From the NCBI GenBank assembly GCA_964519665.1, contig CAZFIV010000021.1:1-64000 (forward strand): 64,000 nt of DNA, in the 5' to 3' direction. Under the pieces are notes generated by a model. That model saw only the letters and a list, made by a program, of their open reading frames with translations. It did not search any database and was not told the origin of the DNA. Source of the stretch: JANQQN01 sp964519665 (lineage in GTDB: Bacteria > Myxococcota > Kuafuiibacteriia > Kuafuiibacteriales > Kuafuiibacteriaceae). Positions 42,981 through 51,017 of the stretch are shown here, piece by piece (positions within the stretch are counted from its first letter, which is position 1; every line of letters starts with the position of its first letter). Made by a program: the position numbers and the translations under genes.

Positions 42981-44527
42981 GGCTCGCCTCCATCGGGCGC
43001 GACGCGGATGCTCACGGGGATCGGGCGACCCCGCACCTCGCGCAGGGCGTCGTGCACCGACTGAGTGGCGGCCTGCTGGGCGGTGGCGAGTCGGCCCAGC
43101 TCGTCGGCCAGCTTGGCGAGCGACTCGGTGGTAGCCTCGAGCTTCGCCAAGCGACCGTCGAGTTGCTTGAAGTCATTCAATGAGTCGCTCATTCGGCTGA
43201 CCGAAGTGGCTACCGAACCGGTCGCTCCGTTGACCGCGGTCAATGTTGACTGCACCTGGTCAGCGGCCTGGGTGAACGCGGCTTGAAACCGCTCGACAAG
43301 CTCCTGCTTCAGGTCGCCGAGCTGTTCGGCGCTCACCGGCTGACCCCGGGCCGGTCCGTCCAGGGCCAGTGCGCTCAGCAGGCGGCGCAGGAACTGATTG
43401 ACCCGGTCGATCTGGGCCCGATCGGCCTGATCGGCCACCGAAATGGCGAGCATGACGATAACGCTGAGAGCGAGACCCACCAAGGTCGTGTCGAACGCGA
43501 CCCCGAGGTTGCGGGTCACCTCGGTCAGTGCGGCCTTGATCTGTTCGACCTCCTGCGCGCCGCCGGCGAGGGATTCAGCGAAGCCGGCGATCGCATCGCC
43601 GACCCCGATCACCGTGCCGATGAAGCCCAGCACGGGGATCGCCCACAGCAGCACCCGAGGGACCGAATAAGCTAGGTCGACCTGCCCGTGTTGGGCGTCG
43701 ACGCGGTCGGTGAGGGTCGACCCGATGCCCTCGGCGGTCATTCCATTGTTCGCGGCGCGCACGATGAGCTCGACGCCCTCGCGAACCGGATCGTTCGGAG
43801 CGCCGTGCATGAGGTCACCATAGGTTCGCTGGACCGTCCCGACGTCGACGTGCTCGGGAATTGAGCGCGCCTCCCAGCGGGCGATGAGCTTGTCGATCAC
43901 CGACGCGCCAGACCGGCGCATGCCCACCTGCACCAGCGACCATGCGGTCAGCCACACCGCCGCGTACGGTGTCCAGCCGCGGCTGGTGAACTTCTCGACG
44001 AAGGCGGGGATGATCGGACTCACCAGTATCAGCGCGAAGTAAAACGCGACGGTGGCCGCCGCGCCGATCAGGAGCGCGACGAGGGATGCCCAGCGGCTCG
44101 AAGAGGGTGCGGGCCGGTTTTGCGGCGGCGGCGGATGGACCATCGCCGGGGCGGGAAACGGCGGTCCGGAGGGTGGTGGTTGCGGTGCGAACGCTGGAGC
44201 CGAGACTTCGCCTTCATTCATCTGCCGCGGAAATCCCTCGACAGGGGTTGGGGTTCCGTAGGCCGACCCTTCAGCAGGGGGGCTGTTGGTGGCAGGCGCG
44301 GGGCTAGGGATGGCCCCCGAACTGGTGCTCGCCGGCTGACCGGGCTCGGGTATGCTCGTCCCAGGACGCCGCGCCATGGCGTCGAAGACGTCTTGGGTCA
44401 GGAAGATGACCTGCCCGTCCGCTCGCCGCCATGCACGACCTTCCTTCTTCAGGCCATCCAGGGTCTCGGGCTCGACGATACGCCGGGCGTTCTCTTCCGT
44501 AATGTACTGGTCGTCGTGATGGGCCAT
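42977..44527 (-). CDS. MotA/TolQ/ExbB-family proton channel with N- and C-terminal extensions
   Basis: A 516-residue channel subunit. A cytoplasmic N-terminal domain (1-52, ending IFLTQDVFDAMARRPG) and a 90-residue Pro-rich linker precede four membrane helices (about 148-172, 187-204, 290-312, 341-366). The conserved MotA/ExbB core spans IPVLGFIGTVIGV and LGVAFDTTLVGL. A 150-residue C-terminal coiled tail (QADQVQSTLTAVNGATGSVA and following) extends into the cytoplasm. Such tails occur in specialised motors, including ZorA, but the partners here lack OmpA domains. Likely function is an ion-driven motor that moves or opens something in the periplasm. Confidence 0.82.
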   Translation of the reverse strand: MAHHDDQYITEENARRIVEPETLDGLKKEGRAWRRADGQVIFLTQDVFDAMARRPGTSIPEPGQPASTSSGAIPSPAPATNSPPAEGSAYGTPTPVEGFPRQMNEGEVSAPAFAPQPPPSGPPFPAPAMVHPPPPQNRPAPSSSRWASLVALLIGAAATVAFYFALILVSPIIPAFVEKFTSRGWTPYAAVWLTAWSLVQVGMRRSGASVIDKLIARWEARSIPEHVDVGTVQRTYGDLMHGAPNDPVREGVELIVRAANNGMTAEGIGSTLTDRVDAQHGQVDLAYSVPRVLLWAIPVLGFIGTVIGVGDAIAGFAESLAGGAQEVEQIKAALTEVTRNLGVAFDTTLVGLALSVIVMLAISVADQADRAQIDRVNQFLRRLLSALALDGPARGQPVSAEQLGDLKQELVERFQAAFTQAADQVQSTLTAVNGATGSVATSVSRMSDSLNDFKQLDGRLAKLEATTESLAKLADELGRLATAQQAATQSVHDALREVRGRPIPVSIRVAPDGGEP

Positions 44528-44675
44528 GGTCGCGGTACCGGCTCGCCAACGAGCCGCGAGCGAGAACTAATCGGTCAGAGGTTGGAAGTCCACTCGTCAC
44601 CGGTGGCGCCATGGTCCACGGGGTGTGGCGCGACCCTGCAATCCGCATCGCCAAATCCGTCGCATTCATGGGGCC

Positions 44676-45419
44676 ATGAACGCACTACGCATCCCCAGCT
44701 ACTCAGTCTTGGTGATATCTTTGGTGACTACGGTCGCTTGGACCATGGAGTCCTCGGCCCAGGAGCTTCCGCCGGCCGCCACGCCCGCCCTGGAAGGCAC
44801 CTGGTCGGTGGCCTTCGGCTTTGGAGAAATCCCGTTTCTGGCGGGCTCGTTCAAACCCTCGGTCTCGTTCGGGTACCATATCAACCGCTTCATTTACGTC
44901 GGCACCATCGTCCAGCTTCCGGACGTCATCGAACGTGGCGATGAGTCGTTTAATGCGGTGAACGCCGGCGTCGACGGTCTTCTCGATACGCGCGAAACGA
45001 CCGGGCCGCGGGCGTTCCTCGGAACCCGATTGCGGCCTCACCGCTACTCACCGTACCTGTCCCTTGGTGCCGTCTTCAACGGCAGCGACGTCGAAACCAT
45101 GTACTTCGACGCTCGGCCTCGAGAGCTCGCGGGTGAAACGCATCCCGGCCCCTTCGAGGTCGAGCTCACCCGGCCGTTCGGCATCCGGCCGGCGTTTGGG
45201 CTCGGCTACAGCTTGACGTTAGACAACGGCCTGGCGTTCGAGCTCGAGTTCACCGGAGCCTGGCTCTTCGACGCGGCGGAGCCGGACGTTCGGGTCCGCG
45301 GTGAGTCCCTGTCGCCGGGGGCTCGCGAGGATCTGCAAGCGCGGTTTCTCCGGTCCTATGACGACAACTTCCACAACCGATACCATCTCTTCAATATCGC
45401 GATAGGCTACGCCTGGTGA
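44676..45419 (+). CDS. Predicted outer-membrane barrel protein
   Basis: A 247-residue exported protein with a signal peptide ending SSAQE. The mature chain is rich in amphipathic strands, with Gly/aromatic alternation (GFGEIPFLAG, RPAFGLGYSLTL), and ends HLFNIAIGYAW, an outer-membrane-type terminal strand with aromatic end. No substrate or family can be named. It diverges from the motor cassette (149 bases between starts), with promoters for both expected in between. ATG at 44676 is the start that gives a clean signal peptide. Confidence 0.65.
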   Translation: MNALRIPSYSVLVISLVTTVAWTMESSAQELPPAATPALEGTWSVAFGFGEIPFLAGSFKPSVSFGYHINRFIYVGTIVQLPDVIERGDESFNAVNAGVDGLLDTRETTGPRAFLGTRLRPHRYSPYLSLGAVFNGSDVETMYFDARPRELAGETHPGPFEVELTRPFGIRPAFGLGYSLTLDNGLAFELEFTGAWLFDAAEPDVRVRGESLSPGAREDLQARFLRSYDDNFHNRYHLFNIAIGYAW

Positions 45420-45444
45420 CGGAAGATCGTCAGAAGACTCGTGA

Positions 45445-45885
45445 TCAGAACTGCTCGGCTTCGGTCGGCTCGCCGAGCGCGAGGGTCGAAGAGGTGCCGC
45501 CGGATAGAACCAAAGCGACCTCATCGCAGAATCCGGTACCCACTTCGCGCTGGTGGCGCGTCGCGGTGTAGCCGAAGTCTTCGGCTCCAAACTCGCGAGC
45601 CTGAAGGTCGGCGTAGGCGGTCATGCCACTACTGCGGTAGCCGCGGGCGAGGTCGAACATCGAGTAGTTGAGGCTGTGCAAGGCAGCCAGGGTCACGAAC
45701 TGGAACTTGTACCCCATGACGCCCAGCTCGCGCTGGAACTTGGCGATGGTCGTATCGTCGAGCTTGTTCTTCCCGTCGATGTCCGTGGTCAGCCACCGGG
45801 CGGCATCGGCGTCGGTGCGCGCGATCAGCAGAGTGGGGACGCCCATCACGGCGGCGGCCAGTCGAGCCGAAACGAACCGGGGTTC
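45445..45885 (-). pseudogene. aceA: Isocitrate lyase remnant (aceA), doubly truncated
   Basis: The translation matches isocitrate lyase from VSARLAAAVMGVPTLLIART to the C-terminal AEQF. Homology stops upstream of the first ARLAA and meets an in-frame stop at 45898-45900, so more than half of the enzyme is gone, including the catalytic KKCGH region. Internally the sequence jumps from TTDID to GKNKLDD, skipping about 70 residues present in the family. The rest is in frame and well conserved (GYKFQFVTLAALHS, HQREVGTGFCDEV, GGTSST). Activity is impossible. The matching regulator lies divergently next to it. Confidence 0.88.
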
Positions 45886-45930
45886 TCGATCAATTATCTA
45901 AAGATTTCAGCATGTTAATCAGACATCCTA

Positions 45931-45959
45931 TTGTCAATGTGATGATTTCTCGATGTAAC
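45931..45959 (+). promoter_or_regulatory. Promoter candidate for the RamB/ScfR-like gene
   Basis: TTGTCA (45931-45936) and TGTAAC (45954-45959) are 17 bases apart in a conspicuously AT-rich stretch. The expected transcription start falls inside the palindrome at 45962-45976. On the other strand the complement of 45932-45937 reads TTGACA and could serve as a -35 for the former aceA gene. Confidence 0.5.
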
Positions 45960-45961
45960 GC

Positions 45962-45976
45962 TGTCAAGATTTGACA
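45962..45976. promoter_or_regulatory. Palindromic operator candidate
   Basis: TGTCAAGATTTGACA is a perfect inverted repeat with 6-base arms. A second TTGTCAA lies 31 bases upstream (45931-45937). It ends 27 bases before the ATG of an XRE-type regulator, so autoregulation and control of the divergent aceA promoter are the natural reading. Confidence 0.55.
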
Positions 45977-46003
45977 ACAAGTCCGGCCTCGGGAAGATGG
46001 GGT

Positions 46004-47452
46004 ATGACGTCGAGTCCACCGCCGAAACTGGGCGCCAAGATTCGCAGTCTGCGGCGGCGAGAGGGGCTGACTCAAGTCCAGCTGGCTCAGCGGTTGGGGA
46101 TTTCGCCAAGCTACCTCAACCTGATCGAGCACAACCGCCGCCCGTTGTCGGCGCAGCTGCTCATCAAAATGGCGCAGCTGTTCAACATCGATTTGCCGGC
46201 GTTCGCGACCGACGATGAAGGGCAGCTCGCGGCCGACGTGATGGAGGCCTTCGGCGACCCGATGTTCGAGGGGCACGAGCTGACCTCGGGCGACGTGCGG
46301 GAGCTCGCAGCGACCCACCCGCAAGTCGCGCGAGCCGTGATTCAGCTGTATCAGGCCTATCGAGGCGTTCAAGACTCCGCTTCTCACCTCGCTTCGGCGG
46401 TCAGCGAAGACCTTCAGAGCGTGAATCCGGCCAGCCTTCCGTCCGAGGAAGTCAGCGCCCTCATTCAGAAGAATCATAACTACTTTCCTGATCTCGAAGA
46501 CAGCGCGGAGATGCTCTGGCGCATCGCTCGTTTGGACCGCAACGACACGTTCTCGGGCCTGGTCGCGTACCTCGACGAGGTCCACGGGATCGCCGTCAAG
46601 GTGAGCTCGGCAGCCCAGATGGGAAACGCGCTCCGGCACTATGACCCCGACGAACACGTCGTCTACCTGAGCGAGGTGCTCGCCTCCCGGTCGCGGTGCT
46701 TTCAACTGGCCCATCAAATCGCGCTGATCGACTCCCCGGAGGTCTTGAATCGGGCCTCTCGTGACCAGACGCTCACCTCACCCGAAGCCAAGAGTATCTG
46801 TCGGGTGGCCCTCGCGAACTACTTCGCCGGGGCGGTCTTGATGCCGTACCGACGCTTCTTCGAAAGCGCGGAAGAGCTCCGGTACGATGTCGAGCTGCTC
46901 GGGCACCGGTTCGGCGTCGGGTTCGAACAGGCGGCTCACCGGCTATGCACACTTCAACGCCCGGGGGCGGAGGGCGTTCCGTTTCATTTGGTTCGCATCG
47001 ACGTCGCGGGCAACATATCGAAGCGCTTCAGCGCATCAGGCTTTCGGATCGCGCGGTTTTCAGGGGCCTGCCCCAAGTGGAACGAGCACGCTTCCTTTTT
47101 GACGCCGGGCATGGTCCGGGTGCAGCTCAACGAGATGCCAGACGGAGGTCGCTATTTCTCGGTGGCCCGCACGGTTTGGGATCGAAGGGGGGGCTTCAGG
47201 GCCTCCAACGCTCTTCACGCGGTCGGAATCGGCTGTGAGGTGCGGTACGCGAAGCGACTGGTGTACGCGGACGGGATCGACCTCGAGAACGCCGAGCCCA
47301 TTCCGATCGGGGTGGCGTGTCGAGTGTGCGAGCGGCGCGACTGCGTTCAGCGAGCCTTTCCGCCGCTGCTGCAGCCGATGAGTATCAACGAGAACGTGCG
47401 CGGCTGGTCGTTTTACATGGACGTCGGCGTTGCGAACGCGCGCGAACCCTGA
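46004..47452 (+). CDS. RamB/ScfR-like XRE-family regulator of short-chain acyl metabolism
   Basis: A 482-residue regulator. An N-terminal XRE helix-turn-helix (about 8-62) has GLTQVQLAQRLGISPSYLNLIE. A long helical linker leads to an IrrE/ImmA-like domain whose metal motif is degenerate (FQLAHQIALI instead of HExxH). A C-terminal DUF2083-type domain with four spaced cysteines (CRVCERRDCVQR) may bind metal. RamB and ScfR relatives sense acyl-CoA and control acetate and glyoxylate genes, including aceA. Here the divergent neighbour is a broken aceA. ATG at 46004 has GGAAG upstream; a TTG at 45971 would lie within the operator. Confidence 0.85.
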   Translation: MTSSPPPKLGAKIRSLRRREGLTQVQLAQRLGISPSYLNLIEHNRRPLSAQLLIKMAQLFNIDLPAFATDDEGQLAADVMEAFGDPMFEGHELTSGDVRELAATHPQVARAVIQLYQAYRGVQDSASHLASAVSEDLQSVNPASLPSEEVSALIQKNHNYFPDLEDSAEMLWRIARLDRNDTFSGLVAYLDEVHGIAVKVSSAAQMGNALRHYDPDEHVVYLSEVLASRSRCFQLAHQIALIDSPEVLNRASRDQTLTSPEAKSICRVALANYFAGAVLMPYRRFFESAEELRYDVELLGHRFGVGFEQAAHRLCTLQRPGAEGVPFHLVRIDVAGNISKRFSASGFRIARFSGACPKWNEHASFLTPGMVRVQLNEMPDGGRYFSVARTVWDRRGGFRASNALHAVGIGCEVRYAKRLVYADGIDLENAEPIPIGVACRVCERRDCVQRAFPPLLQPMSINENVRGWSFYMDVGVANAREP

Positions 47453-47504
47453 GTACGCCGGTCGAACCGCTCGCCGGATGGGGTACCGGCGCCGGTGGAG
47501 ATAT

Positions 47505-48806
47505 CTACGCGGCTTTCGCCGTTGGATGGGTGTCGGGAGCCGCGTCCTGTGCGCGGCGACCCGTGATCAACCGGGCACCCCGCCGGAACACGAGGTAGGA
47601 CCAGATCCAGGTGAGGAGCACGAAAATCCGGTTCTTGAAGCCGACTAGATAGAACAGGTGCACGAACAACCAAGCCAGCCACGCCGTCCATCCGCTCAGC
47701 TTAAGTCGCCCGGTCTGAGCGACCGCTCGGCTGCGTCCGATCGTCGCCATCATGCCTTTGTCGAAGTACACGAAGGGCTTGTTCGGCCGGCCGGCGAGGC
47801 GGTTCGAAAGGTGCTTGGCGACGTAGCGCGCCTGCTGCATGGCCACCGGACTTACGCCCGGCAGCGTCTGCCCGTTGCTGTCTTCAAAGCGGGCGATATC
47901 TCCAACCGCATAGACCTCGGAATGGCCGGGAACCGTGCAGTCCGGGTTGACCTTGATTCGACCGCCTCGGTCGAGTTCGACCCCTAGGGTCTTGGCAAGG
48001 GGGTTTGCCGCGACCCCGGCGGCCCACACGATGTTTTCGGACGCGATGACCTCGCCGTCGATGTGCACGCCTTGGTCGTCGATATTGCGCACGAAAGTGC
48101 TGGTGCGAACCTCGACGCCAATATCCTCTAGCTGGCGCTGGGCCGCTCCGGACAGGCCCTCGTCGAAGCCCGGCAGGACCCGAGGCCCCCCTTCGAGCAG
48201 CAGGACGCGAGTATCCTCGGGATGAACGTTTCGATAGTCCCCAGCGAGGACCCGACGGCCGAGCTCGGCGATGGCTCCGGAGACTTCGACGCCGGTGGGG
48301 CCGGCGCCGATGACCACGAACGTCAGCATATTCCGACGCTGAGCCGGTTCTTCGGTGCGTTCAGCCTGCTCGAACGCCAGCAGAACTTGCCGGCGAATGT
48401 CGAGGGCATCCTCGACGGTCTTCAGGCCCCGGGCCTGCTCGGCCCAGTGGTCGTTGCCGAAGTAGTGGGTTCGGGCACCGGCGGCGACGATGATGTAGTC
48501 GTAGTCGAGCACGGCTGCGTCTTCGAGGTAGACCTTCTTCTCGGCCACGTCGATTCGCGACACGGCGCCCATGATGACCCGGCAGTTTCGAACCTTCCGC
48601 AGGATGGAGCGAATGGGCACCGCGATCTCCGCGGGGGAGAGGCTGGCCATGGCGACCTGGTACAACAGCGGTTGAAAGAGGTGGTGATTCGATCGGTCGA
48701 CCAGCGTAACCTGAACGGGCGCCTTGCGTAGCGCCTTCGCGGCTTCGAGGCCGCCGAAGCCTCCGCCAATGATGACAACATGGGGACGTTCGCGCAAAGT
48801 GGGCAT
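47505..48806 (-). CDS. ndh: Type II NADH dehydrogenase (NDH-2)
   Basis: A 433-residue single-subunit flavoprotein that passes electrons from NADH to quinone without pumping protons. FAD-binding VVIIGGGFGGLEAAK (about 9-23), the SLSPAEIAVPIR region, the NAD-binding VVIGAGPTGVEVSGAIAEL, and YAVGDIARF are present. The C-terminal stretch (LAWLFVHLFYLVGFKNRIFV and following) is the membrane-binding amphipathic region. Start at 48806 places the FAD motif at the N terminus as in the family. Confidence 0.92.
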   Translation of the reverse strand: MPTLRERPHVVIIGGGFGGLEAAKALRKAPVQVTLVDRSNHHLFQPLLYQVAMASLSPAEIAVPIRSILRKVRNCRVIMGAVSRIDVAEKKVYLEDAAVLDYDYIIVAAGARTHYFGNDHWAEQARGLKTVEDALDIRRQVLLAFEQAERTEEPAQRRNMLTFVVIGAGPTGVEVSGAIAELGRRVLAGDYRNVHPEDTRVLLLEGGPRVLPGFDEGLSGAAQRQLEDIGVEVRTSTFVRNIDDQGVHIDGEVIASENIVWAAGVAANPLAKTLGVELDRGGRIKVNPDCTVPGHSEVYAVGDIARFEDSNGQTLPGVSPVAMQQARYVAKHLSNRLAGRPNKPFVYFDKGMMATIGRSRAVAQTGRLKLSGWTAWLAWLFVHLFYLVGFKNRIFVLLTWIWSYLVFRRGARLITGRRAQDAAPDTHPTAKAA

Positions 48807-49012
48807 CGTCGGCGCTAATGTACTCGGCGCACTTGCGACCACTCGGCTTTTCCGACGGCTCGGTGGGCCCTTGGAAGCAACGATCGCCAACGGTGTCTCG
48901 AAAGCGCGCTGCGAAGCGCCCGCCCGCCCAGGGCGTTGCTGGCGCCTCGGACTCAATTGCAGTAGCCCACAGATCGCGTTCGCTGCCCGCAGCCAACCAA
49001 GAGGAACCCAAG

Positions 49013-51013
49013 ATGACCGAGCTCGACGCTAACCTACGCAACCTTTGCGCCAACACGATTCGCGCCCTCTCGATCGATGCGGTGAATGCGGCCAACAGCG
49101 GCCACCCGGGGGCTCCGATGGGCCTGGCGGACATCGCGACCGTCCTGTGGGCAGAAGTCATGAGCTTCGACCCTATGGCGCCCCGATGGCCGAATCGCGA
49201 CCGATTCGTGTTGTCGAACGGCCACGGTTCGATGCTTCTGTACTCGGTGCTTCATCTGGCCGGGTACGACCTGCCGATCGATGAGTTGAAGCGCTTTCGT
49301 CAGATGGGCTCCAAGACGCCGGGGCACCCCGAGTACGGCATCACCCCCGGTGTCGAGACCACCACGGGCCCGCTCGGGGCGGGGTTCGGCAACGCGGTGG
49401 GTCTCGCCCTCGCTGAGCGCATGGCCAAGGCGCGCTTCAACGGGCGGGGCGGCGATGCGGGTTTCAACCCGCTCACGCACCACGTATTCGGCATTTTGGG
49501 CGATGGCTGCGTCATGGAGGGCGTCACCTCCGAGGCGGCCTCGCTCGCCGGCCACTGGGGGCTCGGTGAGCTCGTCTTCATCTACGACGACAACGGCATC
49601 AGCATCGACGGGAGCACTTCGCTTTCGCTGTCCGAAGACGTCGAGAAACGGTACCAGGCCTACGGCTGGCACACGCTTCGGGTCGACGGTCACGACCAGC
49701 TGGCGGTCAAGGCCGCGCTGGACGAGGGTCGGGCGGTCACCGATCGGCCGACCTTGATTCTGGCCAAGACGCACATTGGGTACGGCAGCCCGAATCGCCA
49801 GGATACCGCCGGCGTCCATGGCTCGCCCCTCGGCGACGACGAGGGCGCGCTCACCAAAGAGAAGCTGGGCTGGACCCACCCTCCCTTCGAAGTGCCCGAA
49901 GAAGTGCGGGCCGTTTTCGGCCGAGCCGCCGCGCGGGGGCGCGAGGCCCACGCCGACTGGCAAGCCAAGCTGTCGGCGTGGAAGACCGAGCACCCGGACG
50001 CGGGCGAGCTCTGGAACGCGACCTGGGAGCGGTCGTCGGTCGACCTCTCCGAAGTCGCCGCCGAAGCGCTGGCGGAGGCGAAAGGCGCCACCCGCGGGAT
50101 GTCGGGCACCGCGATCAACGCCCTGGCGGCGCGCATGCCGGCGCTGATCGGCGGGTCGGCCGACCTCACGGGCTCGAACAAGACCGACATCAAGGGTGCC
50201 GGCAAAGTGCATGAGCAGATGGCCGGCCGGTACATTCACTTCGGGGTGCGGGAGCACGGAATGGGCGCCATCGTGAACGGGATGGCCCTGTACGGTCCGT
50301 TCGTACCTTTTGGCGCGACGTTCCTGGTTTTCTCGGACTACATGCGGCCACCGCTTCGCCTCGCCGCCCTCATGAAGCTTCGGTCGTTGACGGTGTTCAC
50401 GCACGACTCGATCGGCCTGGGAGAAGACGGTCCGACGCACCAGGCGGTCGAGCACCTGTGGGCGTTGCGCATGATCCCGGGCTACTATGTGTGGCGACCG
50501 GCCGACGGACTCGAAACCGCGCTCGCGTGGTCGTACGCGGTCGGGCAGGGCGATGACGCGCCCCACGGGCTGGTGTTCACGCGGCAGAGCGTCGCCAAGC
50601 TGAATCGCCCCGAAGGTTTCCAGCCGCGGGACATCTGGAAGGGCGGATACGTCGTCAAGGCCGCCGACGCTCCGCGGGTGGTGCTCATGGCCACCGGCTC
50701 CGAAGTCGGCTTGGCGGTCGAGGTGGCCGAACGTCTCGAGGCCGCCGGGACCCCGGCTCGAGTGATCTCGATGCCCTGCGTCGACCGGTTTTTGGAGCAA
50801 GACCCCGCCTATCGGCGCGAACTGCTCCCCGATGACGCGCTCAAGGTTTCCATCGAGGCCGGACGCTGCGGGCCCTGGCAGATGCTCACAGGGACCACCG
50901 GTCTCAACTTCGGCGTGGATACCTTCGGCGAGAGTGCTCCGTACGAAGAGGTGTATGCCCACTTCGGTCTGACCCCGGACGCGATCACCGAGAAGGTCAA
51001 AGCGGCGCTGTAG
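49013..51013 (+). CDS. tkt: Transketolase
   Basis: A 666-residue thiamine diphosphate enzyme of the pentose phosphate and Calvin-type pathways. Recognisable parts are SGHPGAPMGLADIA, LSNGHGSMLLY, GPLGAGFGNAVG, and the ThDP motif GDG(CVMEG)...DDNGISIDG. HDSIGLGEDGPTHQAVEHL and the C-terminal TGSEVGLA domain follow. Start at 49013 follows AGAGGA. Its stop is four bases from the stop of the convergent aminopeptidase gene, leaving no room for a separate terminator. Confidence 0.97.
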   Translation: MTELDANLRNLCANTIRALSIDAVNAANSGHPGAPMGLADIATVLWAEVMSFDPMAPRWPNRDRFVLSNGHGSMLLYSVLHLAGYDLPIDELKRFRQMGSKTPGHPEYGITPGVETTTGPLGAGFGNAVGLALAERMAKARFNGRGGDAGFNPLTHHVFGILGDGCVMEGVTSEAASLAGHWGLGELVFIYDDNGISIDGSTSLSLSEDVEKRYQAYGWHTLRVDGHDQLAVKAALDEGRAVTDRPTLILAKTHIGYGSPNRQDTAGVHGSPLGDDEGALTKEKLGWTHPPFEVPEEVRAVFGRAAARGREAHADWQAKLSAWKTEHPDAGELWNATWERSSVDLSEVAAEALAEAKGATRGMSGTAINALAARMPALIGGSADLTGSNKTDIKGAGKVHEQMAGRYIHFGVREHGMGAIVNGMALYGPFVPFGATFLVFSDYMRPPLRLAALMKLRSLTVFTHDSIGLGEDGPTHQAVEHLWALRMIPGYYVWRPADGLETALAWSYAVGQGDDAPHGLVFTRQSVAKLNRPEGFQPRDIWKGGYVVKAADAPRVVLMATGSEVGLAVEVAERLEAAGTPARVISMPCVDRFLEQDPAYRRELLPDDALKVSIEAGRCGPWQMLTGTTGLNFGVDTFGESAPYEEVYAHFGLTPDAITEKVKAAL

Positions 51014-51017
51014 GCGA

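Noticed and set aside
41642..44527. Zorya-type anti-phage system
   Set aside because: The channel has a coiled tail like ZorA, but the partners lack the OmpA domain of ZorB and there are no ZorC/D or ZorE nuclease or helicase genes nearby.
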